A stretch of 64,000 nucleotides of DNA from the NCBI GenBank assembly GCA_019279435.1, contig JAAALK010000284.1, forward strand, positions 64,784,773 to 64,848,772, in the 5' to 3' direction. The notes under the pieces were generated by a model. The model saw nothing but the letters and a program-made list of their open reading frames with translations, ran no database searches and was not told the origin of the DNA. Shown here one piece after another: positions 55,850-64,000 of this stretch (positions within the stretch are counted from its first letter, which is position 1; every line of letters starts with the position of its first letter). Source of the stretch: Zizania palustris. Its lineage: Eukaryota; Streptophyta; Magnoliopsida; Poales; Poaceae. The position numbers were made by a program, and so were the translations under genes.

Positions 55850-56145
55850 GTAGCCCCTCGAATACGCTTCTCCGTTTGACCTGTAACGTTAGGAGAGCAG
55901 TATACGGAAGGAAAAGATAACCAAACGTAGGGGTTATTGTTTTTATTTTATCTCCGAAATGCACGAAGATATGAACTTCGAATCAGTCTTAAGGTAATTG
56001 CTTTTCGAACTACCTTAGAACCGACTCAAGAAGTTCAAAAGTCTTTTAGACTTAGAGAAAATAGTCGTTAAGTTTCTGTTACTATCTTAGAAACGGCAGG
56101 AATGCAAAACGACATGAACTAACGGTAAAAAAGTGAAATCTAGGC

Positions 56146-56153
56146 TATAAATA
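56146..56153 (+). promoter_or_regulatory. TATA box of the Gyp-G2 antisense gene
   Basis: TATAAATA in GGCTATAAATAGAAGG context lies 118 bases before the ATG at 56271. The same box with the same surroundings is kept in Gyp-G1 (54932-54939), 95 bases before its ATG. It lies in the internal region, outside the LTR. Confidence 0.65.
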
Positions 56154-56270
56154 GAAGGCCTAGAAGTTACTCGGTTACCTTTTCACCGCATTCTCGCAAT
56201 CAAAAGTTTTTTAGCCCTTCAAGTTCTTGAGCCCTAGCCTCCATTTCCTCAGAACAATCCGGCGGTCGCG

Positions 56271-59200
56271 ATGGTGAAAACTAAAGGATCTGCACCTCCG
56301 TCAGCCTTGGCCCGGCAGCAGGCGGCCGCAGCAGCAGCGGCGGCAACATTGGCGGTGACACCTCCGATGCCGGCGGTGACATCCATGGCGGCAGGGGGGA
56401 GAAATCCCCAAATCGCCGATGACCAAGGTCTGTGCCCGCCGTCGACGAAGTATCTGGACCAGTCTTTTCAACTGGGGTCTTCTACCTGCAAGAGGGAATC
56501 ACTAGCAATAGCAGTGGAAGGGAAAATCAGTACCGGAATAATGATTCGCAAGCCCGGAAAAGAGCTTATTCCGTCACCGAGGCCTGGAGAAGTGGTTGTA
56601 TTCGAAGCCTTCTTCGAAGCTGGCTTGGGCCTTCCTGCTGTAGACTTTCTGGCGGAGGTACTCGATCTATTTCATGTCACCCTCCCCCAATTATCTCCGA
56701 ACGCAGTAGCTAGACTCGCTATCTTCGAATGGGCATTGAGAGCCGAAGGTTGTGAGGGGAGGGCAGAAATCTTCGCTGCACTTCATAGAGCAACTTGCCA
56801 GCCGAAGACCTTCGTAGGCTCCGGAGGTGAAAAAGTGGTGATATCCTTCGGCTCTATCAACTTTAGACTTCGAGATGAGTATGCCCTTCAATTTCCTGCC
56901 AAGGCCATCAATGCTAGATGGTACACTGACTGGGTTCTGAGATGGTTCTATGCCGAAGTTGGAGCAAGCAGTCCTCTGGCTGGGCCCCTTAAAGAAATTC
57001 AATTCCAAAAAGAAGCCTTAGTGCAGCCCAACGAAGGCCAGCTCGAAGCTCGTCTTAACCTGCTTCAGAAAATTAGCCGAAGGTTAAGCATGCGGGACTT
57101 AGCCGAAGAATTCCTCGGACTGCAAATTCCTCCGCTGATGGCCAACTGGCCTATCGTCTTCGAGGATGCTTCAGAAGGCGGTCTCCGCAAGATCAACTTA
57201 ACTTCGAGCCCTGCAGGTAACTTCGAAACCAACATGCATCATACATATTTACTTCGAAGAAAGGCTAATTTGATTTATTTTTTAGCTTCTTCAGCCCCTA
57301 TTACTTCAGAGCAAATTGTGAGGGCTTCGGAGAAGATTTTGGGTGCCCCAACTCCGACTGAAAAAGAATGGCGAATTAAATTGGTCGGGAGTTGGGAAAG
57401 GTTTAACAGAGTATGGGGAATGTTGGAACTCACTCCTCCCCCTCTGATGGATTGGGTGCCTTCGGAGAAAGGACCTAAGAAGAGGAAAGCCGAAGCTGGG
57501 ACTTCGAGCTCAGCAAAAACTCCAGTGAAGAAAGTGGCTCGGAAGCCAAAAAATCTTGCACCTTCGAGCTCAAGAGCTTCAGTTTCCGACTCCCATGAGG
57601 ATGAAGGAAGATTGCTTGTGCGTCTAATGGAAGAAAATGAAACTCAAAGGACTGCACAAGCTGAAGTATCTGCGAACGTACTGGAGTCCGAAGATAATGT
57701 TGATCAACCAAGGACTTCGGTAGTTCAGGAAGATGTAACTCAGGACGAAGTTCCTGTGAATGAGAGTGGGGTCGAAGTCACTATAGCTTCGATTCCCGAA
57801 GAAGCAACGAGGACTGCCCAGGACGATGCTCCTGCAGTCCAAGACTTAACGGCTGATTCGGATGAAGAATTAGCCTTCGATCCACCGAACAGTCCGACGA
57901 TGACTCCTCTGCAAAATGTCGAAGGTAGACTTCGAATAACTTTTTCATGATTATTTTGAGTATTTATACAATGTATAATACTTTTCATTATTTTATAGAG
58001 TCCACTCCTATAGAAGAAGTCTGTCAAGAAGAAATAATTCCTGTACCTTCGACGACTTCGGAGCCAGCCCAAAGAGTTACTCAAAAGGGACCTGGAAGAG
58101 GCAAAAGACATATAGAGCCCCTGCCTGCTATAAGCTCCGAATCAACTCCGTCTGATTCAACAGACGAGAGTCAATCTTCTGGGGAGGGTCAATCTCCAAT
58201 GGCTCCGAAGACTATAGGCCAAAGCTCCGGTCCTTCGTTAAACGAAGATGACCAACAGGCAATAAGCATGCTCCCCTTGCTGGCTCCTTTCTTAGGGCAA
58301 ACAACTGGTCTTCGGACTTTGCTCGAACCTTTGGATCGAGCTAGCCGTGACATAGGGGAGACCAAATTAGTGGCCATCCTGAGCAAAGCTGACAGGACGG
58401 AGCTTAATGCCGTTATTGAACGTGCAGCCTACCAGGTACGAAGTAACTGCGAAATATTATAGAATTCAACTTCGAATAAATATTTACTTTAGTTTTTTTT
58501 ATTTTAACAGCAAACTGTCTTGGCCCGAGCTGCAAATATATGCAATGACGAAGAAATCGCTCGGCTTCGGGAAGAAAATAGTGCTCTTCAAAGGAATTTT
58601 AATATCTCCGAAAGTCGAGTGGCTCAAATGGACAATATAATATCAACAGAGCGAAGGGCCAGGCAAAGCTTGGAAGCTGCGAAGAAAGAGCTCGAAGCAG
58701 AAAGGATTGTGCTTCGAGCAGAGGTTGAAAAACTGCGGGCGGAGCACGCTACTGCGGGGTCCAAGCTCGTCCGACTCGAAGAAGAAGCTAGCCAACTGCT
58801 AAACCAGAAGAACACTTTGACCACTGAAAATGCTAGGCTTTCTGGGGTTTTGGACGAAGTCACTTCGACGAAGGATGCGCTGAACGAAGACAAGTTGAAG
58901 TCTGAGAAGGTGGCTGCGGAGGTTATGAGTCAGTTGTTAGATGTCCTAGAGTACTTCGGTACTACCGGGATATTTCCTTCTGATGATAACATCACTCTTC
59001 TGCGCCGGTTAAAAGGATCCAAGGGGTAGCGAAGCAGATGAAGACGGCGGGCATTAGATACGGAGAACTCTCCGGACAAGTGTCTGCTGTTGGTCTACTT
59101 CGCTATTACGAAGATCTGGGCCGATCAATAACTCCGGACGCAGGAGGAGGTCCAATCACCTTCGACGACGAGCGACTTCTCAAACCTTCCGAAGGTGTGG

Positions 59201-59887
59201 CTGCTGCTTGGCGAGCCTTCCAAACCTCCTGGAGAGCCGAAGGTCGTTCTGCGATCAAGGCTTGGATCGACGAAGGCCAACGCCAGAAGCACGCTCGGAC
59301 TCAAGCTTCGAGCAGTCAACCTCCTTCGAACCTGCAGGTTTAGGAATATTTTAGGATTTTTAACCATGTAAAGCTTTATGCTTGTAAACATTTATCAATG
59401 AAAATCTTGTTTGTCATATTTTTAGGCTTTGCCTCTTATGGAAGATATCGAAGTGTTAGATTCTAACAACGAACTTCGCTCATTGTGGAACACCTTCGAA
59501 CTTCTAAAGAATTATAAGCGTCCTCGATTTCTTATTCCTCGAGATGACTCCGGCGTAATTGCGCCCGAAGTAATCAAAGACGTATTGTCTCATATTAAAG
59601 AGGAAGATAAAAAGTTGACGCAAACACCTCGTCTTCTGAAGACACTAATTGGTCTGAAGACGAAGGTGAAGCTCGAAATAAAAGATCTGAAGATCTTAGA
59701 AGCTGGGAAAGAAGCCCCGAGCGGCTTCGAACTTGGGCCGAGCTTCAACAAGAGCAGAAGGATTTTAGAGCTTCGAAAGGGAGGAAGAGAGTTAAACGTA
59801 AAGTTCTTAGGACTTCCGACGTTGGAACTAGTCGTTCCACCCCTAGCTCTCGGGACCGAAGAGGTCTCCGATTCCTTCTTGGTATAG
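56271..59887 (+). CDS. Four-exon antisense gene of Gyp-G2 (gypsy-type transposon domain protein)
   Basis: The gene runs opposite to pol, between pol and the 3' LTR. Exons by sequence: 56271-57924, 57999-58435, 58511-59337, 59426-59887. All three introns (74, 75 and 88 bp) are GT-AG and AT-rich, and the reading phase carries over each junction (phases 1, 0, 0). One break remains: exon 3 is out by one base within a G run at about 59023-59026. Expected length is about 1126 residues. Exon 1: alanine-rich start (17-40), then a compact domain (about 85-370; FGSINFRLRDEYALQF, NARWYTDWVLRWFYAE) that resembles, from memory, the plant putative gypsy-type transposon domain (Pfam Transposase_28), then a lysine-rich and an acidic tail. 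Exon 3 is a strong coiled coil (LREENSALQ to NTLTTENARLSGVL). Function unknown; no DDE or polymerase motif seen. Confidence 0.75.
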
Positions 59888-60822
59888 ATACCAATTTTTC
59901 ATAGTGTAATCTGTAAACACATTTATTTCAATAATGAATGCCGATTTAAAATTGTCTCCATATTTACTAGCCCCTCTTTGGGTATAAGCAACTTCGAAAT
60001 GTATTCAAAGATGGTTATGCGCAAAGAAAAAACTTCGGAGTACAATTTTTTGGGGGTTCGGAGCCCCTCTGTCATTTAAAGATCTTTTGAAATCTTATGA
60101 AATGTCTTCGACTTTTTGCAGTCAGAAGAATGGTAACTTAGTACCTTTGTTTTACGAAAGAAATCGATTGAGATAACTTTCAGGACACTTTAGTGTCTTA
60201 AGAAATTTGTCACTTTGGACTTATGTTAACAGACATTCGAAGCTCATGGCTCAAATGTTGTTTTGCTTTAGCCACCTTCGGCTTGTCTTTGCGATCTCTG
60301 ACGAACCAATGGTTCGGAGTTTGCAATGGTCTCTTTGGACTCTTTTTACGGATGTCTACCAGCCAATGGCTTGGACTCCGTATAATTTAGCCACCTTCGG
60401 CTTGCAGAAGTCTACCAGCCAATGGCTTGGACTTCGCAGATTTTGGCCACCTTCGGCTCTTTTTACGGAAGTCTGCAAGCTGCAGCTTGGACTCCGTAGA
60501 TTTTGGCCACCTTCGGCTCTTTTTACGGAAGTCTACCAGCCAATGGCTTGGACTCCGTAGAGTGTGGTTTTGGGCTCTTTTACGGATGCCTACAAGCCAG
60601 TGGCCTGGGCTCCGGATTATGTCAGCCCCCACGTCGGAGGCTTCGAACTTTATGGGTTCGAAGTCCGAAAATACAACCCAGCTTAATGACACTTCCCTCT
60701 CGGTCGACCCCGCGGTTCCAGTGCGTCCACTCGGAAGCTGGAAGTCTATGAGGGGAAGGCAACTATCAGGGTCATATGCTTTATTAATTTAGAGGTGATT
60801 ACAAGCGAATTACAAGGAGCCC
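59888..60822. repeat. Spacer with ~60-bp minisatellite between antisense gene and pol
   Basis: 59888-60265 follows the antisense stop and includes possible polyadenylation sequence (CAATAATGAATG near 59929). From about 60266 to 60620, units of 56-62 bp repeat around TTTGGCCACCTTCGGCT, TTTTTACGGAAGTCT and CCAATGGCTTGGACTCCGTAG, with clear starts at 60387, 60443 and 60503. The small frames at 60207-60792 arise from this repeat. 60621-60822 leads into the end of pol. Confidence 0.85.
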
Positions 60823-62643
60823 TTATGCGAAGTATCGCTTTAGGTGCTCCGCATGCCAAGTATGTGCTAACTCTTCACCTTCTAAATTAGATAATTTAAA
60901 TGAACCAGGGCGCCCTGAGCGGACAATTAGGTATGGACCTTCCCATTTATTGCCTAACTTCCCTGGTGCTATAATGCTTCGTAGAACAAGATGACCCGGT
61001 CTTAGTTCATTGAGCTTAACCTTCGGGTCATACCAAGCCTTCGTCTGCTGATGATACTTTGATAAATTAGCTACAGCTCGAAGTCTTGTTTCTTCTGATA
61101 AGTCTAACGAAGCTTGTCTTTCTTCTTCAATATCCGGTTCGGTGCTGCGAAATGATCCCCCTTTGAGCTCCGTTGGAGTCATAGCTTCATCTCCGAATAG
61201 TAGTCTGAACGGAGTAAAACCTGTGGACCTTGTTTGCGTAGTCCGAATGGACCATAGAATCTTCGGAAGCTCTTCGGTCCACAGTCCCTTTGCTAATCCT
61301 ACTATTCTTCGATTTAGCCCTGATAAAATATTTCCGTTGGCTCGCTCTACGGCTCCATTTGACTGAGGATGCCTCACTGCAGCAAAACAAAGCTGAATGC
61401 CTAGGTCTTCGCAAAACTTCCTGAAGGGTTCTGCGTCGAACTGTGTTCCATTATCAACTGTGAGGTATCTAGGAACTCCGAACCGGCAAATAATGTTCTT
61501 CCAGAAGAATTTTTGTACATTGTTCGAAGTGATAGCTGTTAAGGGCTCTGCTTCCACCCACTTAGAAAAATATTCAATAGCTACCACTGCGAACTTCAAA
61601 TTTCCCTTTGCTAACGGAAAGGGACCAATTAGATCCATACCCCATCTGGCCATGGGCCATACCGGAGCAATGACTTGAAGAGCTGTTGGTGGGTGATGAC
61701 TCCGTCGACCCATCCACTGGCATCCTTGACAAGTGCGGACCAAGCTCTCCGCATCAGCTGTTATTGTGGGCCAATAAAGCCCCTGGCGAAGTGTTTTTCC
61801 TGCCAGAGCTCTAGGGGCTAAATGGCTTCCACAAAGGCCTTCGTGAATTTCTCGAAGAATTTCTTGGCCTTCGGCTTGAGATATACATCGGAGTAGAGGG
61901 GAACATACTCCGGCCTTGTATAATATACCGTTGATTAACTGATAGTTTCTTGCTCTGAGCTTTAATCTTGACAACTGGGGCTCTTCGGGCAAATTTGTTC
62001 CTCCTTGCAAGAGTTCTATGATCGAATCTTTCCAATCTGCACTAGGAATGCAAAGAATCTCCGCAGAGGCAATTTGTGGCACCGAAGGTATATTGAGCTC
62101 CTCATAGAAAGCTTCTTCAGGCACATCCACAGCTCTGGCTGCAGCCTTCGCTAAAATGTCCGCTTGCACGTTTTCAGCTCTTGGTATACTCCGAATGGAA
62201 ATACCCTTGAAGTGTGCTTCGATCTTGCGAATTTCTTCTAAGTACTTGGCAAGCTGTGGATGCCGAACTTGAAAACTTTTGTCTATGTGCCCTGCTACTA
62301 TCTGAGAATCTGTCTTTATAATTATTCTTGTAGCCCCTAGAGCACGTGCTTTCCGGAGTCCCAATAAAATCCCTTCGTACTCCGCTATATTATTGGTAGA
62401 CTTAAAGTTGAGTCTTGCGGAGTACATTGCTCTTTGCCCTGACGGTGAAATCAACACTGCCCCAATGCCTGCTCCGGATGATTGGAAAGCCCCATCGGAG
62501 TAAACAGTCCAAACTCCGTCATTTGATTTCTCCGGAGTCAAATTCGCAGGTGGAGTCCACTCTGCTACGAAGTCTACTAGGACTTGGGATTTGATAGCTG
62601 TCCTTGCCAAGAAAGATATGCCGAAGGGTGCTAGCTCGACTGC
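60823..62643 (-). CDS. Second RNase H and integrase of Gyp-G2
   Basis: The 595-codon open frame starts just after an in-frame TAG (62644-62646), so it is the C-terminal half of pol. aRNH domain: YSDGA (about residue 38), NNIAEYEG (about 75), KTDSQIV (101) and the last aspartate near 151, all present. Integrase: HHCC zinc domain (HEGLCGSH..CQGC, about 256-297), core with D326 (GMDLIGPF), D386 (TVDNGTQF) and E422 (NGAVERANG), the normal D,D-35-E spacing. C-terminus: LRPGHLVLRSI and KWEGPYLIV. All catalytic residues are intact. It would act after reverse transcription to remove RNA and insert cDNA. Confidence 0.93.
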   Translation of the reverse strand, partial: AVELAPFGISFLARTAIKSQVLVDFVAEWTPPANLTPEKSNDGVWTVYSDGAFQSSGAGIGAVLISPSGQRAMYSARLNFKSTNNIAEYEGILLGLRKARALGATRIIIKTDSQIVAGHIDKSFQVRHPQLAKYLEEIRKIEAHFKGISIRSIPRAENVQADILAKAAARAVDVPEEAFYEELNIPSVPQIASAEILCIPSADWKDSIIELLQGGTNLPEEPQLSRLKLRARNYQLINGILYKAGVCSPLLRCISQAEGQEILREIHEGLCGSHLAPRALAGKTLRQGLYWPTITADAESLVRTCQGCQWMGRRSHHPPTALQVIAPVWPMARWGMDLIGPFPLAKGNLKFAVVAIEYFSKWVEAEPLTAITSNNVQKFFWKNIICRFGVPRYLTVDNGTQFDAEPFRKFCEDLGIQLCFAAVRHPQSNGAVERANGNILSGLNRRIVGLAKGLWTEELPKILWSIRTTQTRSTGFTPFRLLFGDEAMTPTELKGGSFRSTEPDIEEERQASLDLSEETRLRAVANLSKYHQQTKAWYDPKVKLNELRPGHLVLRSIIAPGKLGNKWEGPYLIVRSGRPGSFKLSNLEGEELAHTWHAEHLKRYFA

Positions 62644-64000
62644 CTACTTTCCAATCCTTCTAGTGGAATCTTTGCTTCGGAGCATATCTCCTAAGGGATA
62701 CGAAGTTGGTACAATTACATTGTGAGCCAAAAAATAATGCCTTAGCTTCCTCGAAGCCATTATCAGAGCATAAACGAACTTCTCAAGTTCGGAGTATCTT
62801 GTCTTCGCTCCTGACAATGCTTCGGATACAAAATAGACAGGATTTTGGACCAACTTCCCATTGAAATTCACTTCTCTGACAAGGACTGCGCTGACAGCTG
62901 AACCTGTAGCTGCAAGATACAGGAGTAGGGTTTCGTCCGCAATAGGCACCATGAGTGTAGCAAGATTATTGAGATAATCTTTAATATCTTCGAAGCTTCT
63001 CTGACACTCCAGTGTCCATGCAAAATCTTCGGACCCTTTCAAAGCTTTGAATATTGGCAAGCTCCTCTCCGCAGACCTTGATAAAAACCTGCTAAGTGCG
63101 GCCAGACGTCCAGTCAGCTTTTGCACTTGCTTTAAATTCTCCGGAGGAGCCATCTTCTGCAGCGCAGTTATTTGAGTAGGGCTAGCTTCAATTCCTCTGC
63201 TTGAAACTAAATACCCTAACAACTTTCCTGCCTTAGCTCCGAATATACATTTTTCGGGGTTAAGACGGATCCCACATGCCCGAAGGCTATTGAATGTTTC
63301 TGCTAAGTCTAGGCTATGTTGGTGCTTTAAGGCACTCTTTATTACAATATCATCCATATAGGCCTCTACAGTGCGACCTAGTTGATGACCTAGAGCCTTA
63401 GCAACTAATCTTGAAAAAGTAGCCCCGGCATTTCTTAGGCCGAAGGGCATTCTTACATAGCAGAAGACTCCCGAGGGAGTTACAAAGCTTGTCTTGATTT
63501 CATCTTCGCGCTTCAACCATATTTGATGATAACCAGAATACGCGTCAAGGAAGCTTAATAACTCCGAACCTGTAGTGGAGTCAACTAGCTGATCAATTCG
63601 GGGCATGGGGTAGGGGTCACGTGGGCATGCTTTATTCAAGGATGTGAAATCAATGCACATGCGCCACTTCCCGGAAGACTTCTTCCTGACGGAGACTGGG
63701 TTGGCTAACCATTCTGTGTGAGCCACTTCTCTGATAATCCCAGCCTTCAACAGTTTTTCAACTTCGTCCTTAGCTAGAGCAGCTCTCTCTGCGGACATCT
63801 TCCGGAGTCCTTGTCCAACAGGCCGGGCCTTTGGGTTTACAAGTAAACTGTGTTCAATGATATCCCGATCGACTCCGGTGATATCTTCGTCAGACCAAGC
63901 GAAGACATCCAAATTTTCTTCCACTACCTTTTCCAAGGAGGTTGCAACTTCAGGAGGTAAATCTTTACCAAATTGAAAAGTGTACTCTTTACCATCTTTA
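62644..64000 (-). CDS. Reverse transcriptase and first RNase H of Gyp-G2, partial
   Basis: The minus-strand frame is open from the window edge to the TAG at 62644-62646. Features in order: DVFAWSDEDI, SGKWRMCIDFTSLNKACPRDPYPMPRID, LSFLDAYSGYHQI (first catalytic aspartate), FGLRNAGATFSRLV, the palm box AYMDDIVIKS with both aspartates (near 63350), LNPEKCIFG, LTGRLAALSRFLSRSAER, then RNase H (FAWTLECQRSFEDIK, LLYLAATGSAVSAVLVRE). Translation continues in the same frame beyond the single stop, so one substitution separates the two halves of pol. Protease and gag lie outside the window. Confidence 0.93.
   Translation of the reverse strand, partial: KDGKEYTFQFGKDLPPEVATSLEKVVEENLDVFAWSDEDITGVDRDIIEHSLLVNPKARPVGQGLRKMSAERAALAKDEVEKLLKAGIIREVAHTEWLANPVSVRKKSSGKWRMCIDFTSLNKACPRDPYPMPRIDQLVDSTTGSELLSFLDAYSGYHQIWLKREDEIKTSFVTPSGVFCYVRMPFGLRNAGATFSRLVAKALGHQLGRTVEAYMDDIVIKSALKHQHSLDLAETFNSLRACGIRLNPEKCIFGAKAGKLLGYLVSSRGIEASPTQITALQKMAPPENLKQVQKLTGRLAALSRFLSRSAERSLPIFKALKGSEDFAWTLECQRSFEDIKDYLNNLATLMVPIADETLLLYLAATGSAVSAVLVREVNFNGKLVQNPVYFVSEALSGAKTRYSELEKFVYALIMASRKLRHYFLAHNVIVPTSYPLGDMLRSKDSTRRIGK

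Larger units (their letters stand above)
55355..64000 (-). mobile_element. Gyp-G2: young Tat/Grande-like element with antisense gene, partial
   Basis: 3' LTR 55355-55849, polypurine tract, antisense four-exon gene (plus strand), minisatellite region, then pol on the minus strand to the window edge; gag and 5' LTR lie outside. The left flank is CCATC (55350-55354). A long internal region, second RNase H and a gene opposite to pol agree with Tat elements such as Grande. Pol has a single stop, so the copy is recent compared with its neighbours. Confidence 0.9.

Noticed and set aside
60266..60620. CRISPR-like array
   Set aside because: Units are contiguous tandem repeats without unique spacers and the context is a plant retrotransposon.
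60207..60792. Plus-strand frames of 117 and 121 codons with internal repeats
   Set aside because: They are products of the 60-bp minisatellite and have no start context or domain; the repeat itself is reported.

Overview
The window is plant nuclear DNA made almost entirely of nested LTR retrotransposons. The families present (Tat-lineage and Tekay-like Ty3/gypsy, SIRE-like and another Ty1/copia), the 3.3 kb TGTAAC..GTTACA LTRs and the GC-rich LTR islands suggest a large grass (Poaceae) genome. That identification is an inference; no species is claimed. I see no convincing host gene, tRNA, rRNA or CRISPR array. Many reading frames on both strands are shadows of decayed gag-pol or GC-rich LTR sequence.

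Left of the assembly gap (1-45345) the elements are stacked about five deep. The layers can be ordered because the 5-bp target-site duplications (TSDs) are readable. The host layer is a plus-strand Tat-like gypsy element, Gyp-E (2141-9722). It carries a solo 3.4 kb gypsy LTR (4309-7700, TSD AGTAT), a solo SIRE-like copia LTR (7973-9610, TSD GTTAG) and a minus-strand Tat-like element, Gyp-D (LTR 9723-10618 plus 19341-19851). Gyp-D was hit by a full-length copia, Cop-C (10619-19340), which itself holds a 920-bp solo LTR (10891-11810, TSD AATAC). Gyp-D was also hit at 20586 by Gyp-A, a minus-strand Tekay/Del-type chromovirus with 3.3 kb LTRs. Gyp-A was then interrupted by a solo LTR of its own family (25728-32438, TSD GCTGA), which contains another in opposite orientation (26593-29972, TSD CTTAC), and by a complete Tat-like element, Gyp-B (33258-42200, TSD GCACA). 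Positions 1-2140 duplicate the junction at 18507-20647.

A 100-N gap (45346-45445) cuts the Gyp-A 5' LTR. To its right lies a plus-strand SIRE/Maximus-type copia, Cop-F (45446-54108 and beyond). Its 3' LTR was entered by a minus-strand Tat/Grande-like element, Gyp-G1 (54109-55354), and that by a second copy, Gyp-G2 (55355 to the window end).

Gyp-G2 is the best preserved element. Its pol is open except for one stop codon. Between pol and the 3' LTR it carries an oppositely oriented four-exon gene (56271-59887) with its own TATA box, phase-matched introns and a coiled coil. This is the most interesting object in the window. Other notable signals are a stem-loop kept in all four long Gyp-A-type LTRs although its sequence differs, a stem-loop beside the polypurine tract of the Gyp-B/D family with a compensatory change, an extra reading frame upstream of gag in Gyp-A, and a roughly 60-bp minisatellite in Gyp-G2.
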